Assembly: GCA_001513105.1 (NCBI GenBank)
Contig: LFSH01000034.1
Span: forward strand, 1-64,000
Reading direction: 5' to 3'
Length of the DNA: 64,000 nt
From: Clostridiales bacterium DTU070
Lineage (GTDB): Bacteria; Bacillota; Clostridia; DSM-8532
The notes under the pieces were generated by a model. The model did no database searches. It was not told the DNA's origin and worked only from the letters and a program-made list of their open reading frames with translations. Both the position numbers and the translations under genes were made by a program. Numbering within the stretch: the stretch's first letter is position 1; each line of letters begins with the position of its first letter. Shown here piece after piece: positions 11,740 through 21,759 of the stretch.

Positions 11740-12672
11740 ATGATTGTCAGGGTCAGGGATTTGGTAAAGAGATATGGCGATATACTTGCATTGGATCACC
11801 TTTCTTTTTCGATTGAAGAAGGTGAAATATTCGGTCTGCTGGGACCGAACGGTTCGGGAAAAACAACGGCCATAAACTGTATTTTGTCGCTCCTTAAATA
11901 CGATAAGGGTGAAATCGAGATTTTCGGGCAGCCAATGAGACCCGACGCCTATGACATTAAACGGAACATAGGAATCGTTATGCAAAACGTGGCTGTATAC
12001 AATGAGCTTACAGTATACCAGAATATTGACTATTTCTGCGGGCTTTATGTAAAGGACAAAAACACAAGAAAAAAACTGGTTGATGAAGCTGTTGAATTCA
12101 CAGGCCTTGGTGAATACATCAGGTTCTATCCGAAGAAGTTAAGCGGAGGCCTGTTAAGAAGGCTGAACATAGCATGCGGTATTGCGCATAAACCAAAGCT
12201 GATTATTCTTGATGAGCCAACAGTTGCTGTTGACCCGCAAAGCCGCAACAGGATCCTGGAAGGAATCCTGGAACTGAACAGGCACGGAGCCACAATTATA
12301 TACACCTCCCATTACATGGACGAAGTAGAGAGAATCTGCAGCAGGATAATGATTATAGACAGGGGCAGGGAAATTGCAACAGGAACCAGTGACGAACTCA
12401 AGGCAATGATATCACTTGGAGAAAAAATCACCGTTGAATCCTACAGCATAACCGAAGCTCAAATATCGGCCATAAGAGAGCTGCACGGCATAACTTCGGT
12501 TGAATACAAGGATAACAAGCTGATAATTAAGTCGGAGAAAGGTACCAACAATCTTGAAACCGTCCTGGACTTTATCAGGAAAGAAAATATTCATTTCGGA
12601 AGGATATACTCGGAAATGCCTACGCTGAATGATGTTTTCCTTGAAATAACAGGCAAGGAGCTTCGGGATTAA
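11740..12672 (+). CDS. ABC transporter ATP-binding protein (LnrL-like)
   Basis: Walker A GPNGSGKTT, LSGGLLRRLNIA signature, LIILDEPTVAVDP Walker B. Confidence 0.95.
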   Translation: MIVRVRDLVKRYGDILALDHLSFSIEEGEIFGLLGPNGSGKTTAINCILSLLKYDKGEIEIFGQPMRPDAYDIKRNIGIVMQNVAVYNELTVYQNIDYFCGLYVKDKNTRKKLVDEAVEFTGLGEYIRFYPKKLSGGLLRRLNIACGIAHKPKLIILDEPTVAVDPQSRNRILEGILELNRHGATIIYTSHYMDEVERICSRIMIIDRGREIATGTSDELKAMISLGEKITVESYSITEAQISAIRELHGITSVEYKDNKLIIKSEKGTNNLETVLDFIRKENIHFGRIYSEMPTLNDVFLEITGKELRD

Positions 12673-12684
12673 GGGGGGACAATT

Positions 12685-13821
12685 GTGTTTATACATGTTT
12701 TTGCTTACAGGATGAAAATCCTTCTGCACCACCGCGAAACCATTTTCTGGACAATGTTTTTTCCGCTGATACTGGCAACCTTTTTCAACATGGCGCTGTC
12801 AAACCTGGGCAGTACAGAAAAATTCAGTCCAATTGACATTGCAGTTGTTGATAATGAACAATACAGGCAGAACGCAAACCTCAGGCTGACTCTTGCCGAA
12901 GTGTCCGAGGGAGATGACAGGCTTTTCAATCTTTCGGTTGTTTCAGCCGAAGAAGCCGACAAGATGCTTAAAAACAACAAAATAGACGGGTATATAGTTG
13001 CAGAACGGCCGATAAAGCTTGTGGTAAACAAATCGGGCTTAAACCAGAGCATTATTAAAAGTTTTGCTGACAATTACATGCACACTGTTTCGGCAACAGA
13101 AAACATTCTGGCAAGGGATCCTTCCAAAATCCAAAATCATATAAGCAGCATTGAGGACAGAGTGAATTATATAAGGGATGTATCATCTTCCGGTGCTGAA
13201 CCAAATACTGTTCTTGCCTATTTCTATTCACTGCTTGCAATGGCCTGCCTGTACGGAGGATTTATTGGGGTGCGTGAAATATCGGATATCCAGGCAGACA
13301 TATCGCCTGTTGCGGCAAGAGTAAACATTGCTCCGGTGCATAAACTCAAAACTTTTTTATACAGCTCAATGGCATCAGTCACCATTCACATTGCAGAAAT
13401 GATGATACTGCTTGCTTATCTTATTTTTGTGCTGAAGGTTGATTTCGGTACAAAGACCGCTCTGGTTTTGCTTACAACAGTTATCGGTTCGATAGCAGGC
13501 TTTTCCTTTGGTTCTTTTATCAGTGCAGTCACAAAAAAGTCTGAAGGGTTTAAAGTTGCGGTTTTATTAAGTATAACAATGGCATGCTGCTTTTTGGCAG
13601 GCATGATGTCCCAGGATGTTAAATATATTATTTTAAAAAATGCACCGGCATTATTGTATGTGAATCCCGCGAACCTTCTGACAGATGCTTTTTTCTCACT
13701 GTATTACTATGACACATACACAAAGTTCCTTACTAATATAACAATACTTACAGGTTTTATAGTTGTGTTCTGCACAGTCACATATTTAATAATCAGGAGG
13801 AGGAAATATGCAAGTATTTAA
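12685..13821 (+). CDS. ABC-2 family transporter permease (LnrM-like)
   Basis: ABC-2 permease topology (N-terminal TM, extracytoplasmic domain, C-terminal TM bundle); starts 12 bp after the ATPase. Confidence 0.85.
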   Translation: MFIHVFAYRMKILLHHRETIFWTMFFPLILATFFNMALSNLGSTEKFSPIDIAVVDNEQYRQNANLRLTLAEVSEGDDRLFNLSVVSAEEADKMLKNNKIDGYIVAERPIKLVVNKSGLNQSIIKSFADNYMHTVSATENILARDPSKIQNHISSIEDRVNYIRDVSSSGAEPNTVLAYFYSLLAMACLYGGFIGVREISDIQADISPVAARVNIAPVHKLKTFLYSSMASVTIHIAEMMILLAYLIFVLKVDFGTKTALVLLTTVIGSIAGFSFGSFISAVTKKSEGFKVAVLLSITMACCFLAGMMSQDVKYIILKNAPALLYVNPANLLTDAFFSLYYYDTYTKFLTNITILTGFIVVFCTVTYLIIRRRKYASI

Positions 13822-14974
13822 ACTTTGCCTTATGATAATATATAAAAACAAGGCTACCCTGTTAATATATATTGTTATATTCATGGTTGTTTCATCCTTC
13901 ATGTCATCAGTTTCAGCAAAGGAAATGGAGGACAGTACTTCATTCAAGCCCGTCAAAACTGAGGTCGCCTTTTTCAGCGATGAAGACACCCCGCTGATAA
14001 ACGGGTTCAGGGAGGAACTGGCAGATGTTGCAAACTTCGTGGATATTCCTGATGAAACCGTAGCCCTTCAGGATGCGCTTTATTACCGTGAGGTTTCATG
14101 TATTATCCGTGTCCCCGAAGGATTCACCAAAAAATTCATGAACGGTGAAAATGTACAGCTTGAAAAAATCAGCATACCGAATTCAACTAAAAATGTGCAT
14201 ATAGACCTGTTTATTGACAAATACTTTAACACTGCAAGGCTGTACGTTCAAAACATGGAGGGCATTACGCAGCAGGAACTGGTGCGGTATCTTAAAAAGG
14301 ACCTGTCGGAAACTGTATCGACAGAAATGGTGGAAGATGAGAAAAAAACATCTGATATGGCTTCTGCGAAATATTCTCTCAACTTCTTTGCATATCCGTT
14401 GTTGTCTGTAATTATCATGGGAATGGGTACTTTAATGCTTATATTCAATGACAGGGACCTGAAAATGCGAAACAATTGCTCACCGGTAAGCAGCACCAGC
14501 ATCAGCATGCAGTTTGTACTGGGCAACCTGGTATTTACATTTCTATCCTGGCTGATAATGCTCATAATATGCCTTGCAATGAATTTCAGAAACATTTTCA
14601 GCCCGAACACAGTGTTTCATATAGCGGGATCATTTGTTTTTGCCTTTTGCTGTTCAGGGATCAGCTTTTTCATAGGCAACCTGACAAATAGCCATGAGGC
14701 GGTTACAGCAGCAGCCAATGTTGCTTCCCTTGGGCTGAGTTTTATAAGCGGTGTTTTTGTGCCCCAGGAATTAATCGGAAGTTCGGTGCTGAAGGCAGCA
14801 AGTTTCACACCGACATATTGGTATGTCAGGGCAAACAATACCATTGCAGATCTTACCGTGTTCAGTTACGAGGCTTTAAAACCTGTACTGAACGACTTTC
14901 TGATTATTATTGGTTTCGGCCTTGCATTTTTCTCGGCAAGCCTCGCAATCAGAAAGGCGAAAACCAACGACTGA
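13808..14974 (+). CDS. ABC-2 family transporter permease (LnrN-like)
   Basis: Same topology as the preceding gene and overlaps it by 14 nt. Confidence 0.85.
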   Translation: MQVFKLCLMIIYKNKATLLIYIVIFMVVSSFMSSVSAKEMEDSTSFKPVKTEVAFFSDEDTPLINGFREELADVANFVDIPDETVALQDALYYREVSCIIRVPEGFTKKFMNGENVQLEKISIPNSTKNVHIDLFIDKYFNTARLYVQNMEGITQQELVRYLKKDLSETVSTEMVEDEKKTSDMASAKYSLNFFAYPLLSVIIMGMGTLMLIFNDRDLKMRNNCSPVSSTSISMQFVLGNLVFTFLSWLIMLIICLAMNFRNIFSPNTVFHIAGSFVFAFCCSGISFFIGNLTNSHEAVTAAANVASLGLSFISGVFVPQELIGSSVLKAASFTPTYWYVRANNTIADLTVFSYEALKPVLNDFLIIIGFGLAFFSASLAIRKAKTND

Positions 14975-15004
14975 AAGAATATTAAAGGTACCTGCCCCAG
15001 CATA

Positions 15005-18000
15005 CTAATCCGGTGTTGTATTGTCAACCTTTTCGAAATAAAGCTGGGGCAGCACTATTTTAACTTCGTTTTGATCTTCTCCCTTCCAGAAAACAATAAA
15101 CCTCACTTCTGCAGATTTGAGTGCATAGTTGCCGGCTTTAGCCGAGTTTATTTTTCCGATGCACTTTTTTGAGAATTTCAATATTACCTGCCCTTCCTGG
15201 TTCAGGCAATATTCATCCCTGACAATCAGCCTGTCGCCGCTGACCAGTTTTGATATCAGGTTCTGACGGCTACCGGGTTTGAAAAAGTCAAGAAAAACAT
15301 CTTCATGGGCAAGCTGCATCACCAGTTGCTCCGGCGGGGAATACAAATTTCTGTTATAAACCTTTTCAAGGTTTTCAGACCGTATGCGTTCCAAATAATA
15401 CCCGTTATAATGTATGGCCAGGTTTTTCTTTGCCCTCGTCATGGCAACATAAAGAAGCCTTTTTTCTTCATCGGTTTTAGGAACGAAATTGTCCAGCATA
15501 ATAAACACGTTGTCAAACTCACGGCCTTTTGCTTTATGCATTGTTGACACAAGTATCGTTTTGGTTTTTTCGTCATAGAAGTCTTCAAGGTTCGACTCCC
15601 GGACAAACTCCTCGAGGTCGGATTTGTATCTTGTCTTCGGATTCATTGATTCAAATATTCTTATAAGATTTTTACATATCTCGTAATTCCGGCTTCTTCC
15701 AAACTTCTTTGACAGTTTCAGCTTTGCCTCATCCCAGACATCTTCGCTGACCGTGCTGCTGTCCTTGTCTGCGTTTACTTCATCAAGGAAATACCTTATC
15801 TCTGAAAGATTGTACAGGTTAAACCCGTCATTTGACTGGATCAGCTTTGCTTTCATCCGGTTTCTCACAAGCAAACCTGCGATCTGCAATGCTTCTTCGT
15901 TTGTCCTGGTCAGCACGCAGGTGCTTCCCGCGATGTCCTGTGCAAGGATATCTTCAACCACGGGTGTAACGAGATTGGCGGAACTGTAGCGTACAAGCCT
16001 TATCCTGCCGTTATCGTTCTGCCTGGGCTGAATGGGAGTGCGTTTTAAGCGGTTCCTTATTTCAACTGAAAACTGGTTTGTAAAATGTACAAGATTACTT
16101 TTGCTCCTGAAGTTTTCAACCAACTCATACACCTTTGCACCTTTTTCATCAATCAGTTTTTGCATGTATTCCGAACTTGAGCCCCTGAACCCGTATATGT
16201 TCTGATCGTCATCCCCCACTGCTATCACGCGTATATCCTCGTTATATTCCATAAGGCATTTCACAAGCTCAAACTCATCTGCATCCATGTCCTGCGCTTC
16301 ATCTATAACCAGAACGGTTTTGGTTATTTTCGAAAGTTCAATTTCATTGCTTTTTATTTTCAGGATTGTCTCTTTTATGATGTTATCCGACTTTTCAATG
16401 GTTCCAACCCTGCCCAGCAGATCAAAGCAATAGGAATGAAATGTTTTTATGTCTATATAGTGCGCGGCATTTCCGTAAAGTCCCAGAAGCCTTTTTTTGA
16501 ATTCGGTGGCTGCCGATCTTGAGAATGTGAGCATCAGCAGCTGCTCGTGCTTCACATCTTCCATATATAAAAGCGATGCCAGTTTATGAACCAGGACACG
16601 GGTCTTTCCGCTTCCGGGACCGGCAGCAACCACAATATACCTGGATTCGATGTCATTTATTATGCTGAGCTGGGCCGGTGACAGCTCGCCGAAAAGCTGT
16701 CTGAACTTGGAAGGGGTAATCGTTCTTTTAATGGTCTGTATGTTCCCCCTGAAATATTTGCCTGAAAAAGAATCGTAGTTAAGCTGAAAATAGTCGTCTA
16801 CAAACTGAAGCGCAGCTTTATAGTCATTAATCATTTTTCTTGCGTATTCGCCCACAATATGAATCTGCTGCACCTTGTTTTCATAAAATTCCTGCAGTTT
16901 CCGATAGTCCGCGGTTTTAAAACGCTTCCTGTTATCCATTTCAATCCGTTCTATGCTCATGGTATTATAAATAACAAGAAAACCGCCTTCGACATATATT
17001 GATTCAATTCTTGACAGGTAAAAAAGGGCATCTTCTATATCACTAATTGAGGCTTTGGTGCCGAACATCGTAATCCTGCTATTAAAAGCCTCTTTTAACT
17101 GCACGACCGAAAAATCCACTCTGACCTCGCCCTTGGAATTAACTTCGGCCGGTGTTTCATAAGCTATGTTATAGAGATACTCCAGTATAAATTTTGAAAG
17201 CTCATAGCGTTTATATGATTTTTCTTTAAGGACCTTTTTTTCATGAATGCAGTATGCTGAAAAATGATTGGGCGGATAAGAATTACGCTTAATCCATTTG
17301 GTTATTGCCCAGAAATTTATAATGGTTTTCAGTTTATTTGGCGTTGCACCTTTACATCCGAATTCTCTGGCCTGCTCATTAAGCTCTTTTATGTTAAATG
17401 TTTTTGCTTCTTCAGTAAAAACCGTTAACAGGAACTCTTCCATATCATGGAATTCGTACAGAATATTCAGTGAATGCTTCACACTTTCACTTTTCTTTAT
17501 ATATACAGACATGTCCCTGGAATCATCCAGCAAACCTTCATCCCTAAGCAGGGTTACAATGCGTATTACAGTCGCTATATCAAGCCCGAGGCGATCGGCA
17601 ATATAGTCGATTCTCGATTCGGCTTCATCGGTACCGGCTTCGCTTCTTTTTCTTTTACCGATAAGCATGCCTATTATCCTCCTCGCATGCACCGACTCCT
17701 CCTTTGAGAATTTTCCCGAAGCATAAATCCTGTTTACCGCCTCTATAGCGTTTCTTGCCCGTATACTGCTGGCAAAAATTCTCGGAACATTACGGCCTCT
17801 TCTAACGTATCCGGCTTCTTCGAGGGCATTGATTGCTGTCTTTACTTTTGTCTCCAGATCATGGATGCTGTCATCCCATCCTGCTCTTCTTGCTATATCC
17901 AAAGCAGACCTGGACATTGTTTTCCTTATTCCCGTCAGGCTTTTTATGGCCTTCCAGACCTGCTGAATCTCCTGTATCTGCAGTTTTGTCTGGTTCAAGA

Positions 18001-19861
18001 GAACAAAATGCTTGTTAAGATCATCATCGTTATACAGTATATAACATTCCGCTGAAATGGATTCATCCCTTCCCGCCCTTCCTGCTTCCTGAACGTAGTT
18101 TTCCAGCGAGTTGGAAATATCATAGTGAATAACCATCCCGACATCCTTTTTGTCCACCCCCATCCCAAAGGCGGATGTTGCAACCATAATGCGGACTTCA
18201 CCTTTAGTGAATGCGTCCTGGTTTTCGGTTTTCACCTGTTTTTCGAGCTGCCCGTGGTATGCCCTTGCCCTGTACCCGTCCTTACACAGCCTGTCTGCCA
18301 GCTCTTCGGCGCGCTTTGTCCGCGATACATAAACAATTGTCGGACAATCCTTTTCTTCAATTAGATTTCTCAATGTAATATACTTCTCCTCGTCATCCTT
18401 TCTTTCGAGAACCCTGTAACTGAGATTGCTTCTTTTTGCATCGGTCCTGAATATTTCAAGTTCGAGGGACAGCTTATCCCTGAAATACTGTCTTATGTCT
18501 TCAATAACATTTGGCTTGGCCGTGGCTGTAAAACACGACACAGGAATCGGCTCTTCCGGGTTTTTCATTTCCTGAAGCATTTTTATAAAATCACCTATAT
18601 ATAAATAGTCAACCCTGAAATCCTGGCCCCATGTGGAAAAACAATGTGCCTCGTCTATTACGAACCTGACCACGTTCCTTCCGAGCAGAAGCCGTTCAAT
18701 TGTCCTCGAACGCAGTGATTCCGGTGATATATAAAGTATGGATGCCGAACCGTCCTCAACCCGTTCAATGGATTTTGCCCGTTCTATCGGATCCAGAAGG
18801 CCGTTGATCGTAACAGCATCGGTTATTCCGATTTTCTCAAGGTTATCAACCTGATCCTTCATCAGTGACTGCAGCGGTGATATTACCACGGTAAGGCCTT
18901 TTGAGTTTTCACCTGCCATCAGTGCAGGCAGCTGGAATGTAACAGATTTGCCGCCTCCAGTCGGGAAAACCACCAGCAGTGATTTATTGTTTACAGCGGC
19001 CCGGACAGCCATTTCCTGCAGCGGTTCGCCCGCATAAGTCCTGAATGAGTCAAAACCAAAAAATTTTTTCAGTCCCTTGTGAATGTCAATAGCTTCATTA
19101 CAATATGCACAGCCTGGTATACACCGGGTGTTTTTTAGAAGGCGCATAACCTGCTCAACATTGGAGTATGTTCTGACCACCCATGGAGGCGTGATTGAAT
19201 CCTTTCTTCCTGTTTTTATTAATGCAAGGCAATATGACAGTTCTATGGGATGTTCACGGATAAGTTTTCCGATATCGGCATTTTCACAGACTAAACCATG
19301 GAATCTTGTACGGATTAATGTTTCCAAATCATCGTTACCGATCTTATATCCTGTATAGGAAAAAAACGCTTTAAACTCCCTTTTGTCATTCAGCAGAAGG
19401 AAAAAAATCCGTTTCATGTCGTCATCCAGTCTCTTAAAGGCTGCAACCTCGTCATTTAAAAGGTCACGTGCCTTCATCGAATCATTAAGCGGATTATTAA
19501 ACTCATCGGTTATAAGTTTGTCATCCTTCAGAAGCGAATGGTAAGGCTTTACCGGAAACAAAAGAGGTGACAGGAACAGCGTGTCGATTACATATTCATT
19601 TGATATACCTGCGTCGGTAATGGCATTTTGTATATACTTCAGGTCATGGTTCAGTATATTGTGCCCGCATATGTACTCTGAACCGCGTATAAAGTCAATA
19701 AATTCCCTGATATAGGCTGAATGGAATTCAGCCCCGTTATCCCTGACAGCACCAATATCCAGGATTCTGTTGTTTATAGGATTAATCTCGGTATCAATGA
19801 AAGTAATCCGGTTCATTTTATTGCCTTCCAGGATTAAATATATTTCTCGTTTCAAAAGCAC
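15005..19861 (-). CDS. Fusion protein: DnaQ-like 3'-5' exonuclease + RecQ-family SF2 helicase + UvrD/Rep SF1 helicase (1618 aa)
   Basis: Exonuclease ITFIDTEINPINNRILDIGAV...CGHNILNHDLKYI; RecQ VFPTGGGKSVTFQLPAL...FVIDEAHCFSTWGQDFRVDY...MVIHYDISNSLENYVQEAGRAGRDE; UvrD VVAAGPGSGKTRVLVHKLASLL...LVIDEAQDMDADEFELV...VGDDDQNIYGFRGSS...STMHKAKGREFDNVFIM. Confidence 0.93.
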   Translation of the reverse strand: MLLKREIYLILEGNKMNRITFIDTEINPINNRILDIGAVRDNGAEFHSAYIREFIDFIRGSEYICGHNILNHDLKYIQNAITDAGISNEYVIDTLFLSPLLFPVKPYHSLLKDDKLITDEFNNPLNDSMKARDLLNDEVAAFKRLDDDMKRIFFLLLNDKREFKAFFSYTGYKIGNDDLETLIRTRFHGLVCENADIGKLIREHPIELSYCLALIKTGRKDSITPPWVVRTYSNVEQVMRLLKNTRCIPGCAYCNEAIDIHKGLKKFFGFDSFRTYAGEPLQEMAVRAAVNNKSLLVVFPTGGGKSVTFQLPALMAGENSKGLTVVISPLQSLMKDQVDNLEKIGITDAVTINGLLDPIERAKSIERVEDGSASILYISPESLRSRTIERLLLGRNVVRFVIDEAHCFSTWGQDFRVDYLYIGDFIKMLQEMKNPEEPIPVSCFTATAKPNVIEDIRQYFRDKLSLELEIFRTDAKRSNLSYRVLERKDDEEKYITLRNLIEEKDCPTIVYVSRTKRAEELADRLCKDGYRARAYHGQLEKQVKTENQDAFTKGEVRIMVATSAFGMGVDKKDVGMVIHYDISNSLENYVQEAGRAGRDESISAECYILYNDDDLNKHFVLLNQTKLQIQEIQQVWKAIKSLTGIRKTMSRSALDIARRAGWDDSIHDLETKVKTAINALEEAGYVRRGRNVPRIFASSIRARNAIEAVNRIYASGKFSKEESVHARRIIGMLIGKRKRSEAGTDEAESRIDYIADRLGLDIATVIRIVTLLRDEGLLDDSRDMSVYIKKSESVKHSLNILYEFHDMEEFLLTVFTEEAKTFNIKELNEQAREFGCKGATPNKLKTIINFWAITKWIKRNSYPPNHFSAYCIHEKKVLKEKSYKRYELSKFILEYLYNIAYETPAEVNSKGEVRVDFSVVQLKEAFNSRITMFGTKASISDIEDALFYLSRIESIYVEGGFLVIYNTMSIERIEMDNRKRFKTADYRKLQEFYENKVQQIHIVGEYARKMINDYKAALQFVDDYFQLNYDSFSGKYFRGNIQTIKRTITPSKFRQLFGELSPAQLSIINDIESRYIVVAAGPGSGKTRVLVHKLASLLYMEDVKHEQLLMLTFSRSAATEFKKRLLGLYGNAAHYIDIKTFHSYCFDLLGRVGTIEKSDNIIKETILKIKSNEIELSKITKTVLVIDEAQDMDADEFELVKCLMEYNEDIRVIAVGDDDQNIYGFRGSSSEYMQKLIDEKGAKVYELVENFRSKSNLVHFTNQFSVEIRNRLKRTPIQPRQNDNGRIRLVRYSSANLVTPVVEDILAQDIAGSTCVLTRTNEEALQIAGLLVRNRMKAKLIQSNDGFNLYNLSEIRYFLDEVNADKDSSTVSEDVWDEAKLKLSKKFGRSRNYEICKNLIRIFESMNPKTRYKSDLEEFVRESNLEDFYDEKTKTILVSTMHKAKGREFDNVFIMLDNFVPKTDEEKRLLYVAMTRAKKNLAIHYNGYYLERIRSENLEKVYNRNLYSPPEQLVMQLAHEDVFLDFFKPGSRQNLISKLVSGDRLIVRDEYCLNQEGQVILKFSKKCIGKINSAKAGNYALKSAEVRFIVFWKGEDQNEVKIVLPQLYFEKVDNTTPD

Positions 19862-20215
19862 ACCGGTACATACAGATCAGCGCAGAAATTTAATATGTGC
19901 AATAACAGGAAATACTTCCTTTAATATATAATCGGCAATCGCTGCTTTTTACCTGAACATGTTATTAAATACTTTGCCTGTATTTACCTGTACTTATATA
20001 TATTATACAATAACTGTGACATGCGGCAATATGAACACGGAGTTCAGGAATTGGATTTACGCGGATATGATGTTTGCATGGGAATTCCTCCATTCGTATT
20101 TTTCGGGCTCAGGTTTATCATAACCGCCTATATAACGAACGGAGGCTCCAAAGTGTTGATTAAAAATATCTCTTGTCGCGGAAATTTCGGATATGATAAT
20201 GTTCGGCGGCAATAC

Positions 20216-21022
20216 CTAAATGTTGTAATTTTCAATCCATGACCTTACAGGAATTTTATATTCCACAAGTTTATCCTTGATTTCCTTTACTGAGTAATTC
20301 CTGTCCATGCGCGGAGAATACAGCATTGAACTGATAATCGCAGCCGATGCACCTGTTTTTGTAAACACCTCTGCCACGTGTTCCGGTTTACCGGCACCTC
20401 CGGACGCAATCACAGGGATATTGACATTTCTACTGATTAACGACGTAATCTCTATATCGTACCCGGAATGGGTACCATCCTGATCAATGCTGTTCACACA
20501 TATTTCCCCTGCTCCGAGCTCTTCACCCTTCTTAGCCCATTCCACCGCATCAATACCGGTAAAAACCCTTGCCCCGTCAATAGCTATTTCATATCCGCTC
20601 GGAATCCGGAAAGTTTTTTCAACGCGTTTCACCTGCATGCTCAGAACTATACACTGTCGTCCGAAGGCCATTGCACCTTCACGTATAATCCCGGGATTGC
20701 GCACAGCCATTGAATCTATGCTGATTTTTTCAGCGCCGGCTTTCAATACTTCGTACATATCGTCAAGATTTCTGATACCGCCGCCTACAGTAAAAGGCAC
20801 AAAAACATGCTTTGCAACTTTCCTGACAGTTTCAAGGTCTATCTTTCGCTTTTCGAAACTTGCAGTAATATCATAGAATATAATCTCGTCTATCTGGTCT
20901 TCATATATCCTGCGGGCAACGTTTTCAGCAGTATCAATGTCTATGTTGTCCTGAAACTTATGTGCTTTCGTTACCATCCCGTTTTTTATATCAAAACAGG
21001 CAATCAATCTTTTTGTCAGCAT
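20216..21022 (-). CDS. HisF-like protein (imidazole glycerol phosphate synthase cyclase family), divergent orphan copy
   Basis: KRLIACFDIKNGMVTKA, EIIFYDITAS, VPFTVGGGIR, SIDQDGTHSGYD, PVIASGGAGKPEH. Confidence 0.85.
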   Translation of the reverse strand: MLTKRLIACFDIKNGMVTKAHKFQDNIDIDTAENVARRIYEDQIDEIIFYDITASFEKRKIDLETVRKVAKHVFVPFTVGGGIRNLDDMYEVLKAGAEKISIDSMAVRNPGIIREGAMAFGRQCIVLSMQVKRVEKTFRIPSGYEIAIDGARVFTGIDAVEWAKKGEELGAGEICVNSIDQDGTHSGYDIEITSLISRNVNIPVIASGGAGKPEHVAEVFTKTGASAAIISSMLYSPRMDRNYSVKEIKDKLVEYKIPVRSWIENYNI

Positions 21023-21696
21023 AATACACCCTCTGCAATCATTGAGAAATTTTTCAGAAGCCTTAATCCCATCACACCGCTTTTTTCAATGTGAAACTGG
21101 GCTCCGAATATGTTTTTATACGATATCATTGAACAGAAATCCACGCCGTACTGTGTTCGCGCCAGTACAACCTCCTCATTCGCCGACGTGACATAATATG
21201 AATTAACAAAATAAAAAAACTCCGACTCATTCAGGCCTGAAATAACAGCGTGATTTCTTATAAACTTCACTTCATTCCAACCTATTTGCGGTACGCGTAC
21301 CTTATCCTCCGGAAATCTCCTTACATTCCCGGGAATCCATCCCAGGCATTCGGTATCTCCTTCCTCGCTGTGATCAAAGAGTATCTGCAGACCTATGCAG
21401 ATTCCCAGGAAGGGTACGCCGTCGTTCAGAACTTTTTCCTCAAGTACATCCAAGAAGCCCATTTTCCTGAGTGAATCCATGGTTGCCCCGGCTGAGCCCA
21501 CACCGGGCAGTATAATACCTTTTACCGTACTTATATCCCGAGGAGAAGATATCAACTCCGACGGGACATTCAATTTATGCAACGCATTCAAAACACTGGG
21601 AGCATTTCCGGCTTTATAGTCAATTACACCAATCATAAACACAGACCTTTCGCATGAAGAATTCACTGGATTAAGAAATAAAACCATACGCAGCAT
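21016..21696 (-). CDS. HisH-like class I glutamine amidotransferase; start likely MIGVIDYKAGN (about 21639)
   Basis: GIILPGVGSAGATM, PFLGICIGLQILFDHSEEG (nucleophile Cys), GAQFHIEKSG (His/Glu); overlaps the HisF-like ORF by 7 nt. Confidence 0.85.
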   Translation of the reverse strand: MLRMVLFLNPVNSSCERSVFMIGVIDYKAGNAPSVLNALHKLNVPSELISSPRDISTVKGIILPGVGSAGATMDSLRKMGFLDVLEEKVLNDGVPFLGICIGLQILFDHSEEGDTECLGWIPGNVRRFPEDKVRVPQIGWNEVKFIRNHAVISGLNESEFFYFVNSYYVTSANEEVVLARTQYGVDFCSMISYKNIFGAQFHIEKSGVMGLRLLKNFSMIAEGVLC

Positions 21697-21759
21697 TCAC
21701 TGCTCCAGGGTATATATCATATTTTATATATTAAGTTTTTTGTCCTTGTCAATAATTCA

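Noticed and set aside
20216-21696. Annotating the pair as standard histidine biosynthesis hisH/hisF
   Set aside because: No other his genes nearby and a key HisF Asp position is changed; kept as HisH/HisF-like.
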